Origin: Azospirillaceae bacterium
Lineage (GTDB): Bacteria; Pseudomonadota; Alphaproteobacteria; Azospirillales; Azospirillaceae
Direction: 5' to 3'
DNA length: 64,000 bases
NCBI GenBank assembly: GCA_031291675.1
Contig: JARLIO010000059.1
Span: forward strand, 1 to 64,000
Position numbers and translations under genes: made by a program. The notes beneath the pieces were generated by a model. The model did not search any database and had not been told where the DNA came from. It saw only the letters and a program-made list of their open reading frames with translations. How positions within the stretch are numbered: position 1 is the stretch's first letter; each line of letters begins with the position of its first letter. Positions 16,994 to 24,743 of the stretch are shown here, piece by piece.

Positions 16994-17424
16994 CGAGCGG
17001 GCTTCCTCGACATAGTGATGGAGAACCCGCCACAGCTTGGTGTCGCGCTCGGCGACCAGACGACCGACGGTAGCCACCGGCATGGCGGTCATCATCGTCA
17101 TCAGCAATGCCTCGAACAACAGGGTGAAACCACTGCCGTCGCGCGCTCACGGCACGCCCACCCGCTTAACACCGCAGGTGACCAATGGCACCGCGCATGG
17201 AGGTACGCCTCGTGCTGGAAGAAGTTGAGGCGCCGCCAGGTCATCTCGTCGGTGTCGTAGGTCGGGCCGTCGGCTCCGCCGCATTCTGGACAGGCAAAGC
17301 GGCTGCCTCTCGGGAAGTCCAGGTAGATGGCCAGACGTTTGGCGCCATCGTCGAAAGCACAGCGCGCCACCTGCCACGGCAGCGTCAGCCCCAACGCCAT
17401 CTGAAGTAACTGTGTGTCGCACAT
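16994..17424 (-). pseudogene. ISL3-family transposase N-terminal remnant, frameshifted
   Basis: From an ATG at 17424 with GGGAGA upstream, the frame reads MCDTQLLQMALGLTLPWQV, FPRGSRFACPECGG (zinc-finger half) and TWRRLNFFQHEAYLHARC. It then loses frame; GVKRVGVP appears in a second frame and LLMTMMTAMPVATVGRLVAE followed by DTKLWRVLHHYV in a third. This order is that of ISL3 transposases. About 145 residues are represented; the catalytic core is gone, replaced by the IS630 piece. Confidence 0.8.
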
Positions 17425-17609
17425 CGCGGTCTCCCTCGTCCTGACTGCGGCAAGTGCGCAGCCGTGCTCGCGACGGTCAAGGGCAAGTCGCCGCGGACGC
17501 GGCGGTGGCCTGCGGCCAGCCTTGACCGCCACTGCGCTCGGCTGCCTACCGCAAGCCCAGGTCGGGACGTAGGGATGGCCGCAGGCGGACTCAATCGATG
17601 GTCACGCCG

Positions 17610-19493
17610 CTACCCACGCAGAATAGCGAGGAAGCGCGAAGTTTGTCGCAGAACCATCAACACAACTTCGGTCAATTCGCGGATAATTCCTAATATGGCA
17701 GTCGCCCCAAAAAGCAATAGAGCGGGATAGGCCGGTGACAGGTAGAGCGAGTTAACGCTTGGGATCGCCGTTACGTCGAGAAACGCCAACAACAAAATTC
17801 GGCAAACCGCAACAAGGGCAGCAATGCTTGCACACACAAACAACGGTTCGACGCGGCGACGGCGCAAGGAAGCAAACCCCATCCAGATGAAAGCCGCTGA
17901 CGCGCCCCCCATGACCCAAGGCATCGCTAAACGGTAAATTGCGATAATGCCTTCCAGGCATCGGGCAACCATCTCTCTGCGACGCTGAAACGGCAATGGA
18001 TTGTTCATCGTACTCCGCCGCTGCACCGCCTCCGTATCGGGCAACCACGGTGCATGAATAAACACAGACGATTGGACGAGGTCGAGAAACAGCGGCCATT
18101 GAGATTGCGTTGCATGACCACAGTCATCGACAATGCAGGACATCGGGCCTCGTGGGACACCCATTGCTTGCAGGGTAACCGCAAAGTGCAATACCTTCCC
18201 CGCAGTTTGCATAGTCGACCAGAGATAGTCCCAACGGAACGGTGGCACCATCGTCGCCCGCGGTGACAAACAGGAAAGCCTCCCGTCATCACAGGCAGCC
18301 GCGATTTCTTGGGTGAGGCGCCCATAGAACGCCCGTGCCTCGACGGCGGATTGATAGTGCCCCGCCTGGGCGACAGCATCGCGCAAAGCCCACATGAACC
18401 AACCTGCGCGAATTTCTTTGTCACAGGGTGCAATGTTATAGGTCGCACAGCCGACTTGCTCAAAGCCATTCGTGCCAGGGCCGTCAAAGTACGGCCGAAG
18501 TTCCGCGGCGGCAGGGCTGACGACATAGGCCCTTTCCAGAACCTCACGGGGAATCACAACGTAAGGAGTCCATGGTTGCTCGTGACGGATGCGCGACAAT
18601 GAACCATATGCGGAAACAAACTCTCTTTGATTGAACTCGACAACATCTTTAACACCGTACCTCATCAAGTTCATCGCGCTAAAGCCACTAACGACGAGGA
18701 AGGCACTGCCAATTGCCACCATAATTAAGGCGACTTCTCGTACCAATGCCGGGCGTACAGTGGAAAACCGAGCAAAAAGCGGTCCAGACTCCTGATCCAA
18801 GCACCGTAAAAGAAGAATGACAAAGATGATCGCAAATGACGGCACAATCCACACGCCTTCTTCCCGCGTACACCAGTACAGCCCGACCACTACACCAAGA
18901 CCGAGCGCCAAACCAGAGCGCCGCAACAGAGAGCAGGCATGCCAACGGAACCACCAAGCGAACAATGCAAAAATCAGTACCGTCATCGGCACATAGATGC
19001 CTTCGCGCATGACACGGAGTTGACCCATGCTATACGAAGCCGGATTGAACAGAAGAATCAAGAATACAGCGAACGCTGTTATTTCTGAAGGCAGCCACGG
19101 CTTCAAACCGCGGATGAGTATTAATACAGACAATGCATATACGATCGCCTGTGTTACCAATATCGGCAAGCCGGTGATCCAACTCAGCGCTATCCAAACG
19201 GAATAAAAAGGGCCTTTCGCTAGAGTTAGATTATCATACGGTCCAAGCCAATGCCCGCCTAACAAAAAACCAGCATGTCTAACAAAAAGTGCGTCATCAT
19301 ATCCAGCTTCCGGAATTGCAACCAATGTCACATTTGCCATTAACCATACATACAAAATAATGGATATTCCGTATAGTGCATTGAGATATGGCAGCAATTG
19401 ATGTTTATCGTTATGTGGTAATTTCACAATACGAGACTCCACGACAATAATATTTGATGATAGCGGCAATTCAGGCAAGTCATCAACGATCAT
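17610..19493 (-). CDS. Polytopic membrane protein of unknown function (GT-C-like layout)
   Basis: A 627-residue protein with about ten hydrophobic segments (for example ILYVWLMANVTLVAI, ITAFAVFLILLFNPASY, ALGLGVVVGLYWC, EVALIMVAIGSAFLVVSGF) and a large hydrophilic loop (about 330-530) with several cysteines, ending with three more helices. The early charged loop after helix 1 and the membrane layout recall GT-C glycosyltransferases, but no signature is certain. The frame stays open to 20063, but only because it runs opposite the next gene; ATG 19493 is the first start after that overlap. Base composition is visibly more AT-rich in 18.6-19.5 kb than in neighbours, suggesting transfer. Confidence 0.65.
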   Translation of the reverse strand: MIVDDLPELPLSSNIIVVESRIVKLPHNDKHQLLPYLNALYGISIILYVWLMANVTLVAIPEAGYDDALFVRHAGFLLGGHWLGPYDNLTLAKGPFYSVWIALSWITGLPILVTQAIVYALSVLILIRGLKPWLPSEITAFAVFLILLFNPASYSMGQLRVMREGIYVPMTVLIFALFAWWFRWHACSLLRRSGLALGLGVVVGLYWCTREEGVWIVPSFAIIFVILLLRCLDQESGPLFARFSTVRPALVREVALIMVAIGSAFLVVSGFSAMNLMRYGVKDVVEFNQREFVSAYGSLSRIRHEQPWTPYVVIPREVLERAYVVSPAAAELRPYFDGPGTNGFEQVGCATYNIAPCDKEIRAGWFMWALRDAVAQAGHYQSAVEARAFYGRLTQEIAAACDDGRLSCLSPRATMVPPFRWDYLWSTMQTAGKVLHFAVTLQAMGVPRGPMSCIVDDCGHATQSQWPLFLDLVQSSVFIHAPWLPDTEAVQRRSTMNNPLPFQRRREMVARCLEGIIAIYRLAMPWVMGGASAAFIWMGFASLRRRRVEPLFVCASIAALVAVCRILLLAFLDVTAIPSVNSLYLSPAYPALLLFGATAILGIIRELTEVVLMVLRQTSRFLAILRG

Positions 19494-19531
19494 ACGGGTT
19501 CCGCGTCGGCCGCCCCATGGATCCCTCCCCC

Positions 19532-20218
19532 CTAAATGCTTTTCGCACTGGCTTTCATCGCAAGCTGTCCGATCCGCAGGCACAAGGCGAGGGTCGCGAT
19601 CCCGCCAATGGCCAAAAGACAGAAACTCCAGGGATTCTGCGATGATGTCAAGGAGGTGACGCCGGCTTGCGCCAACGTTCCGGCGAAGACATAAAGCCCG
19701 AGCGCCGGAAGTGAAGCACAGGTGCCGATCAGGTAATCCCGGAGGCGAATCGAAGACAGGCCCAGCGTATAGCTTGCGATCGCGAACGGCATGATCGGCG
19801 ACAAGCGGATCAGGCAAACGAAACGCCAGCCATCCCTGGCGATCGCCCGGTCGAAATTGTGCCATCCCGCCCTTCGGAGCAGATAATGCGTGATCCGGGG
19901 ACGAAAGATCGAACGGCTGAGCAGAAAGGCTGCGAGTGCCCCGGCGACCACGCCCGTCGCGGAAACCGCGAAGCCCACGGCCATCCCATAGGCCGCACCG
20001 GCCGCGATACCGAGGATTGATGCCGGGATGATCCCGCTTGTCGCGATCAGGAATTGCACGCAAACGGTTGCGACAAGTCCGCCCGTCCCCAGGCCGCGTA
20101 AATATTGAAGGGCGGTCTCAACGGCACCCGCAATCTCCTGGCTCCATTGATGCTGCGCCAGCAAACCGATGCCGATCAGGACCACAACGATCGCGATGAA
20201 AATACGCTGTTTGGTCAT
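19532..20218 (-). CDS. TVP38/TMEM64-family membrane protein (VTT domain)
   Basis: A 228-residue inner-membrane protein with the VTT (SNARE-associated) domain: FLIATSGIIPASILGIAAGA, then VVAGALAAFLLSRSIF, RFVCLIRLSPIMPFAIASY and DYLIGTCASLPALGLYVFAG. The F-RLSPI-PF motif is diagnostic. Members are linked to lipid scrambling or membrane homeostasis; the exact role is not known. The ATG at 20218 overlaps the stop of the preceding glycosyltransferase by four bases (ATGA), giving a clear start and coupling. The frame is open further upstream, but that part belongs to the overlapping gene. Confidence 0.88.
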   Translation of the reverse strand: MTKQRIFIAIVVVLIGIGLLAQHQWSQEIAGAVETALQYLRGLGTGGLVATVCVQFLIATSGIIPASILGIAAGAAYGMAVGFAVSATGVVAGALAAFLLSRSIFRPRITHYLLRRAGWHNFDRAIARDGWRFVCLIRLSPIMPFAIASYTLGLSSIRLRDYLIGTCASLPALGLYVFAGTLAQAGVTSLTSSQNPWSFCLLAIGGIATLALCLRIGQLAMKASAKSI

Positions 20219-20985
20219 GAGTTCCCCAATCTCGTCTGCGATGATTGGCCGCCGAAGAATTGCCCACCGGGCAGCCCCAGCCGTGCGAGGCGAAATTGGC
20301 ATGCCGTGGCGAGAACACCCAGACCGTAGGTCACGCGGCGTCGAAAATTAATCGACGAGGCTTCGGCGAAATATTTTGTCGGACATGAGATTTCGCCGAT
20401 TCTGAAACCGTGTTGAACGGCAAGCAAAAGCATCTGATTATCGAACACGAAATCATCGGAACAGGTATCCAAGGGCAACGCTTCGATGACTTTCCGGCTC
20501 CAGGCGCGATAGCCTGAATGATATTCAGAGAGTTTCTGTCCGATCAGGATGTTTTCAATGAAGGTGAGGATGCGGTTGGCGACGTATTTGTAAAACGGCA
20601 TGCCGCCCACAAGCGCGCCCTTGCCAAGAATACGGGAAGCGAGGACGACATCATATTGCTCCGACGCGATCATCGCCGCCATGGCCGCGACCAGTTTAGG
20701 CGTATATTGGTAATCGGGATGAAGCATGATGATGATGTCGGCGTCCCCTTCCAGGGCCGCGCCGTAGCAGGTTTTCTCGTTGCCCCCATAGCCGCGGTTG
20801 TGGGGGTGACGCAGCGTGTGGATGCCGAGTTCCTGAGACAGCGCGACCGTATTGTCGGCGCTGGCATCATCGGTCAGGATCACCTTATCGACGATGTCGA
20901 GAGGGATCTCGGCATAGGTCTGGCGGATCGTGGCCGCGGCATTATAAGCCGGAAGAATCACGGTTATTCGTTTTCCAAGAAGCAT
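20215..20985 (-). CDS. Glycosyltransferase family 2 (dolichyl/polyprenyl-phosphate sugar transferase-like)
   Basis: A 256-residue GT-A fold enzyme. It has ITVILPAYNAAATIRQTYAEI at the N-terminus, ILTDDASADNT (nucleotide-sugar binding Asp pair), RGYGGNEKTCYGAAL, and the metal-binding DXD-like stretch IIMLHPDYQYTP. SEYHSGYRAWSR near residue 155 is typical of DPM1/GtrB-like transferases that load a sugar onto a polyprenyl phosphate. No C-terminal membrane helices are present. It is coupled to the VTT-family gene by an ATGA overlap and forms a surface-glycan group with the two large membrane proteins around it. Confidence 0.9.
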   Translation of the reverse strand: MLLGKRITVILPAYNAAATIRQTYAEIPLDIVDKVILTDDASADNTVALSQELGIHTLRHPHNRGYGGNEKTCYGAALEGDADIIIMLHPDYQYTPKLVAAMAAMIASEQYDVVLASRILGKGALVGGMPFYKYVANRILTFIENILIGQKLSEYHSGYRAWSRKVIEALPLDTCSDDFVFDNQMLLLAVQHGFRIGEISCPTKYFAEASSINFRRRVTYGLGVLATACQFRLARLGLPGGQFFGGQSSQTRLGNS

Positions 20986-21112
20986 TTTTCAACTCGATTC
21001 GCAGAATGATGGTCTCGTTCGAGGAGTCGCCCGCGACAAGCGAGGGGTCGCCCGCGACAAGGCAAAATGTTTGTGGCCGGGAGCCGAGGTGTCCTGCAAG
21101 GGGCACCGGATA

Positions 21113-22390
21113 TCAGGCCGGCGGCAGGGGCATTGGAATCAGCCACCCGCCTGGCCATATCAGCGGTGAATAGGCTGGGTCGCGATGCCATTTGGCGGCC
21201 TCTTCCCGCCAATTCGGCTCCGCCGAGAAAGACGAGCCGGGGTGGAGGTAGCAACCGACGCCGGTAACAATAAGCCAGACGACCAGCGCCGATCCGATCC
21301 AGTTGCGCAGCCCATGCCCTGACGTCGCAACCACAATCAACGCCCAGGCAAACAGAACCTGGGGCACGAAGGCGTAGCGACCACCGAGATGTGGCTCGAC
21401 TTGGGCGGGTGAGGCGTTCAGTGCGCCATAATAAGATATCGCCGCAATCATTCCGAAGGCCAGACCAAGCCACCAGCTTGCGGCTTGCGCGCGGAACATC
21501 AACAGCAGCAACGTCAAAACAGTCAGAAGCACCACCACAGCGACCGCAATCGGCAGATATCCCTGGTCGAGCGCCGTGTGCAGCCACGAAATAATCGGCG
21601 CTGAGGCATCGAAGCCCAGGAACGGCAAGACGACGTTCTTGGCGAAGAACGTGCCAAGAATCAGTTTGAAATCGAAATGTTGTCGTCCTGGAAAGACCTG
21701 GTAGAACAACGACAATTGGATTGCCGAACCCGACGCCAGGATCAAGGCCTGGATCAAACGGGCGCGGGAACGATCAATCACCGCGCGCAGGATGAACAGC
21801 GGGAGCACGACAATCGCAACCATGCCATAGAGCGGCCCGAGGAACAGGAGAGCACGGCGAAAAATCTCCCGGATTCCCGGCTGAATATCAAGCGCGAGGA
21901 TCAGCGCGGCGCAGAGTGCAAGTTGGAATTGGCTGTGCAGGCTGTTGAGCCAGACCTCTTCGGCCGACGGCGCCGCAACCAAAATCAACAGAGCGGCGGC
22001 GAGTGAAACTCTCGACCGCAGCCACGGCGCGTTGCTGGTGACAAGCAGTATGGCGGGGCAGATCTGCGCGAGCAGTGCGAAGACAAAAGTCACCCGCGGG
22101 GCATCGTCAAATGAGACAAAATGCCGAGCGGCAACGGCAGCCATGTTGGCGCCAAGGTTCATATAACCGGCATATGAAAAGAAGACGGCTTGCAGCCACG
22201 GTGTGGTTGCCGCATGAACATAAAATAATTTTCCCTCTTCGGCCCAAAAACGACCATCGATCGCGATCGCGGGCATACGCAAGATCGTAAACAATAAAAA
22301 TAGACCCAATAATATCAAACGGTCATGAAATTGAACCGCGGAAAGAACGGGCTGAAGAAAACGCATCGGACGAGTCGCCGAGCCACGCAT
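21113..22390 (-). CDS. Polytopic membrane protein, likely surface polysaccharide related
   Basis: A 425-residue protein with about ten membrane helices, starting LILLGLFLLFTILRMP and containing FVFALLAQICPAILLV, ALILALDIQPG, LPIAVAVVVLLTVLTLLLLMF and WIGSALVVWLIVTGVG. Near residue 45, DGRFWAEEGKLFY is an acidic loop after the first helix, as in GT-C type transferases. The last third has a soluble tail. No named family is certain. ATG 22390 has GGAG seven bases upstream. It lies 127 bp upstream of the GT2 gene on the same strand, so it probably heads that transcript. Confidence 0.7.
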   Translation of the reverse strand: MRGSATRPMRFLQPVLSAVQFHDRLILLGLFLLFTILRMPAIAIDGRFWAEEGKLFYVHAATTPWLQAVFFSYAGYMNLGANMAAVAARHFVSFDDAPRVTFVFALLAQICPAILLVTSNAPWLRSRVSLAAALLILVAAPSAEEVWLNSLHSQFQLALCAALILALDIQPGIREIFRRALLFLGPLYGMVAIVVLPLFILRAVIDRSRARLIQALILASGSAIQLSLFYQVFPGRQHFDFKLILGTFFAKNVVLPFLGFDASAPIISWLHTALDQGYLPIAVAVVVLLTVLTLLLLMFRAQAASWWLGLAFGMIAAISYYGALNASPAQVEPHLGGRYAFVPQVLFAWALIVVATSGHGLRNWIGSALVVWLIVTGVGCYLHPGSSFSAEPNWREEAAKWHRDPAYSPLIWPGGWLIPMPLPPA

Positions 22391-23028
22391 GGCTTGGCTC
22401 CATTGCTCTATCGGCCATAACCGCTATGCTCCATCATTGGAATTGTTCCCTTGGCAAGCCGGCACATTGAACGCGACCCGGACAGGTCATCCACAAATTT
22501 TTCCGGGGCGCCGCGTGTCGAAAACCGATCTCCCGGCTGCAACTCCCGTGCGGCGCTCATTCTCTGTTTAGGGCGGCATGGGACTCAACGTCAACGAAAT
22601 TTGGCACCGATCAAATGCCTTCAGGGGCCTGCCGCCAACGCCGCCGAATGCGGCGCCTTCACGCCGAATTGCCCCTGCATCTCGCCTCGCATCACCGGCT
22701 GAGCCTTCATGACGCCGCCTGTCGGCAACTGCCGAAGACGGATTGCTTCCCGCGCGCATCCGGGCTTGACGACATCATTGTCACGCGGAAGTGCCCCCCA
22801 ACGCGCAGCCGCCTGAACATCGGCCATCCCCCGCGAACCTCAAATACCGGCACCGTGGCGCACCGCTCGCGTTTCGCGTACAAATTTCCTGCTGCAAGTC
22901 GACCCAAGGATTTGGTGAGTATTGTCCGAATCCTTGTCGCTGATTTTCTATCATTTAAGGCTATGACACCGGGGACGGAATTTTCACCACCATCGCGGCA
23001 GGGCGGATTTTCCAATATTCATGGTGTG
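22391..23028. other. Long intergenic region without a supported gene
   Basis: These 638 bases hold only short open frames with erratic translations and no ribosome binding sites or domains. The left part should contain the promoter for the glycan group. The right part (22.9-23.0 kb) is more AT-rich and follows the end of the toxin gene that reads towards it. I found no tRNA, hairpin terminator or repeat. Confidence 0.5.
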
Positions 23029-23421
23029 TTACGGCACGTGATCAGCGTTATCGGGTAACGTGGAAAGTTTCTGTCGTCGGAGATCATCCGTAAGGTTTTC
23101 GGCTATCGCCTGGGCGATCAACAGATGATCGAACGGGTCGCGGTGATCCTCAACAACGGGCAGGGACGCCAGTCGCGACAGGTGCGGCTGGGCGATTTCC
23201 AGGAATTGGAGACCACTCCGCCGGCAACCGTCAATGATTTTCACCAAGTCGGCATCGATCTTGCCGATACGCTGTTTGACGGTGATTTCCCAGAGTGATG
23301 CAAAGCTGACAAACACGTCGTTTGCCGGGTCCGTCACCAGGTCGGCGGCGGCGGCGCTTTCGAGGCGGAGGTTTTCGGTGAGCAGCCAAAGCAAGGCGTG
23401 GGTATCGAGCAACATTCTCAT
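23029..23421 (-). CDS. vapC: PIN-domain toxin (VapC-like), partner of a Phd/YefM antitoxin
   Basis: A 130-residue PIN protein of the kind found with Phd-type antitoxins. It has LLDTHALLWLL with the first Asp, FVSFASLWEITVKQRIGK with the conserved Glu, and DHRDPFDHLLIAQAI with the last Asp cluster; the HRDPFDR-LIAQA pattern is diagnostic for this subgroup. It is an expected Mg-dependent ribonuclease. The ATG overlaps the antitoxin stop by four bases (ATGA). It is intact and lies 177 bp from a second toxin-antitoxin module. Confidence 0.92.
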   Translation of the reverse strand: MRMLLDTHALLWLLTENLRLESAAAADLVTDPANDVFVSFASLWEITVKQRIGKIDADLVKIIDGCRRSGLQFLEIAQPHLSRLASLPVVEDHRDPFDHLLIAQAIAENLTDDLRRQKLSTLPDNADHVP

Positions 23422-23663
23422 CCTTCGCCGCCTTCCAGGACGTCGATGATTTCGACCGGCGTCACGTCAAAGTCGTCGGCAACGTGGATTTGTCCTTTCA
23501 AGAGCCCAATCGGCCGTCGTACCGGTTCTGCCGGTGGGACTATTCGAGCGACGATCTCGCCGCGTGAGGTAATGACGAATTCCTCACCCCGCCGCGCCTG
23601 ACGGAGGTATCCGGCGAGATTCTTCCGAAGTTCGCGGAAATTCACGGTGTTGCTGGTCGGCAT
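23418..23663 (-). CDS. Phd/YefM-family antitoxin
   Basis: An 81-residue antitoxin. The N-terminal Phd/YefM fold reads NTVNFRELRKNLAGYLRQAR, then GEEFVITSRGEIVARIVPP. The C-terminal part (IGLLKGQIHVADDFDVTP) fits the toxin-binding tail of PIN-associated Phd proteins. The frame is open upstream to 23756, but ATG 23663 has GGAGGTG at a good distance and begins at the conserved domain. It is coupled to the downstream PIN toxin by an ATGA overlap. A TGTAC inverted repeat 18 bp upstream is the likely autoregulatory operator. Confidence 0.9.
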   Translation of the reverse strand: MPTSNTVNFRELRKNLAGYLRQARRGEEFVITSRGEIVARIVPPAEPVRRPIGLLKGQIHVADDFDVTPVEIIDVLEGGEG

Positions 23664-23680
23664 GATGGCACCTCCGCCTG

Positions 23681-23700
23681 TGTACGCAGAAGAGTGTACA
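23681..23700. promoter_or_regulatory. Candidate antitoxin operator, TGTAC(N10)GTACA
   Basis: The 20 bases TGTACGCAGAAGAGTGTACA have perfect five-base inverted arms and end just before the Shine-Dalgarno of the Phd antitoxin gene. TGTACA hexamers are the known core of YefM-YoeB operators in E. coli. The neighbouring yefM gene has the same core at a slightly different spacing. Confidence 0.6.
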
Positions 23701-23840
23701 TCAAATCGATCGGCATAACGCCAGCAATGTCGGGGACGACTCAACAGTCGTGTCACCAGGGGCCATTTTCCACCGAATCGATGCGCAAGCGTCGGGCGGC
23801 AACTTTCTGAAACGGATCCAAAGCCGAAGCAGAGGCGGTT

Positions 23841-24107
23841 TTAATAGTGGAAACGACACTGCGCTATTTCGAGGGCTTCAATGTCGACCTCCCCCGTGAC
23901 GCGATACACCAACCGATGTTCCCCGGTGATCCGGCGCGACCACCACCCTTGGAAAGCACCCTTCAGCGGTTCCGGCTTTCCGAGGCCGCGAAAAGGATCG
24001 CGGCGCACGTCCTTGATCAGGGCATTGATTTTCCGTACCATTTCCGGCCTTTCCTCCTGCCAGGACAGGTAGTCGTCCCACGCCAGGTCGGACCAGACAA
24101 GTTTCAT
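23841..24107 (-). CDS. yoeB: YoeB-type mRNA interferase toxin
   Basis: An 88-residue RelE-superfamily toxin. Family marks are WSDLAWDDYLSWQ, INALIKDVRRDPFRGLGKPE, PLKGAFQGWWSRRITGEHRLVY and the C-terminal CRFHY, which contains catalytic His and Tyr; Glu46-, Arg65- and His83-equivalent residues all appear to be present. YoeB binds the ribosome A site and cleaves mRNA during initiation. Its start overlaps the antitoxin stop by four bases. Length equals the E. coli protein within a few residues, so it looks functional. Confidence 0.94.
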   Translation of the reverse strand: MKLVWSDLAWDDYLSWQEERPEMVRKINALIKDVRRDPFRGLGKPEPLKGAFQGWWSRRITGEHRLVYRVTGEVDIEALEIAQCRFHY

Positions 24108-24370
24108 TCGATCAGATCGCGCTCCGTGCCTTTGCCAGCGTCCAGTTGAGATATCGCCCTGACCAAGCGGTCCGCGTTTATCGGGCTTTTGATCAGGTGA
24201 AGCGTTTCCAACAGGCTGTCATATTCTTCCTCGGAAATCACGACGACCGAGCGGCCCGTCTGGCGTGTCACCGTGAGCGGTGCCCGCTCATCGCACACGC
24301 GGTCCATATAGCCGGCCAAAGATCTTCGGAAATCCGTGTAGGTGGCATGTCCCACGGCCAATCTCCTCAT
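24104..24370 (-). CDS. yefM: YefM-type antitoxin
   Basis: An 88-residue antitoxin of the YefM/Phd family: YTDFRRSLAGYMDRVCDE for the dimerisation/DNA-binding part, PLTVTRQTGRSVVVISEEEYDSLLE with the typical strand-helix, and an acidic C-terminal segment that occupies the YoeB active site. It is directly upstream of yoeB with a four-base overlap. Two TGTAC sites lie 8-25 bp before its ATG, which matches the known promoter-operator arrangement for this family. Confidence 0.93.
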   Translation of the reverse strand: MRRLAVGHATYTDFRRSLAGYMDRVCDERAPLTVTRQTGRSVVVISEEEYDSLLETLHLIKSPINADRLVRAISQLDAGKGTERDLIE

Positions 24371-24377
24371 GATGATA

Positions 24378-24395
24378 TGTACTTATATCTGTACA
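24378..24395. promoter_or_regulatory. Candidate YefM operator with two TGTAC cores
   Basis: TGTACTTATATCTGTACA contains a TGTAC and a TGTACA twelve bases apart, ending eight bases before the yefM ATG (which is on the opposite strand). The hexamer TGTACA is the recognised YefM-binding core in E. coli; that it works here is inferred. Confidence 0.6.
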
Positions 24396-24601
24396 ACTAC
24401 GAAATTGCAAACCCTTTGGGCCAAAGGCTTCTCCGGCATCGCGCCAGCCCTTGCTGGCTGACACGGTATGATGCCCCGTATGGCGGAGGGGCAAAGCGGC
24501 GCGGGCTGACCAGCCCCCCTCGCCGCTATTGATACATTATATCATTTGTGCTTTAGTCCCGGGGTCAACCCGTCGCAGCCGGTAGAGGTCGCTTCCGATG
24601 T

Positions 24602-24615
24602 TATGTTATAACATA
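24602..24615. promoter_or_regulatory. Zur-like box (14-bp perfect palindrome)
   Basis: TATGTTATAACATA is a perfect palindrome 27 bp upstream of the micropeptide start and 125 bp upstream of the transporter ATPase gene. It matches the ATGTTATAACAT core described for alphaproteobacterial Zur sites upstream of zinc uptake genes. It implies zinc-dependent repression of the whole operon. Zur itself is not in the window. Confidence 0.75.
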
Positions 24616-24641
24616 TCTTGCTCCAGCGCGGAGGGCAGGCC

Positions 24642-24743
24642 GTGATCTCCCCGTTCGGCATGAGGGCCGGCCAGCGCGTGGCCTTGGGACTCGGCGTCCT
24701 GGCCGTGCTCTGGGCGGCCATTCTGTGGGCGGTGAATTCGTGA
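24642..24743 (+). CDS. 33-residue single-pass membrane micropeptide leading the zinc transporter operon
   Basis: A short frame starting GTG at 24642 with GGAGGG seven bases upstream. It opens MISPFGMRAGQRVALGLGVL and continues with AVLWAAILWAVNS, a short polar N-terminus followed by one membrane helix. Its TGA overlaps the GTG start of the transporter ATPase by four bases, so the two are translationally coupled. Its position between a Zur-like box and the transporter suggests a role in, or regulation of, zinc uptake. I know no named family. A leader peptide without protein function is the main alternative. Confidence 0.55.
   Translation: MISPFGMRAGQRVALGLGVLAVLWAAILWAVNS

Noticed and set aside
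19494-20063. N-terminal extension of the membrane protein frame that begins at 17610
   Set aside because: The added 190 codons lie over the VTT-family gene in another frame on the same strand and are Arg/Gly-rich without membrane character; translation from ATG 19493 is preferred.
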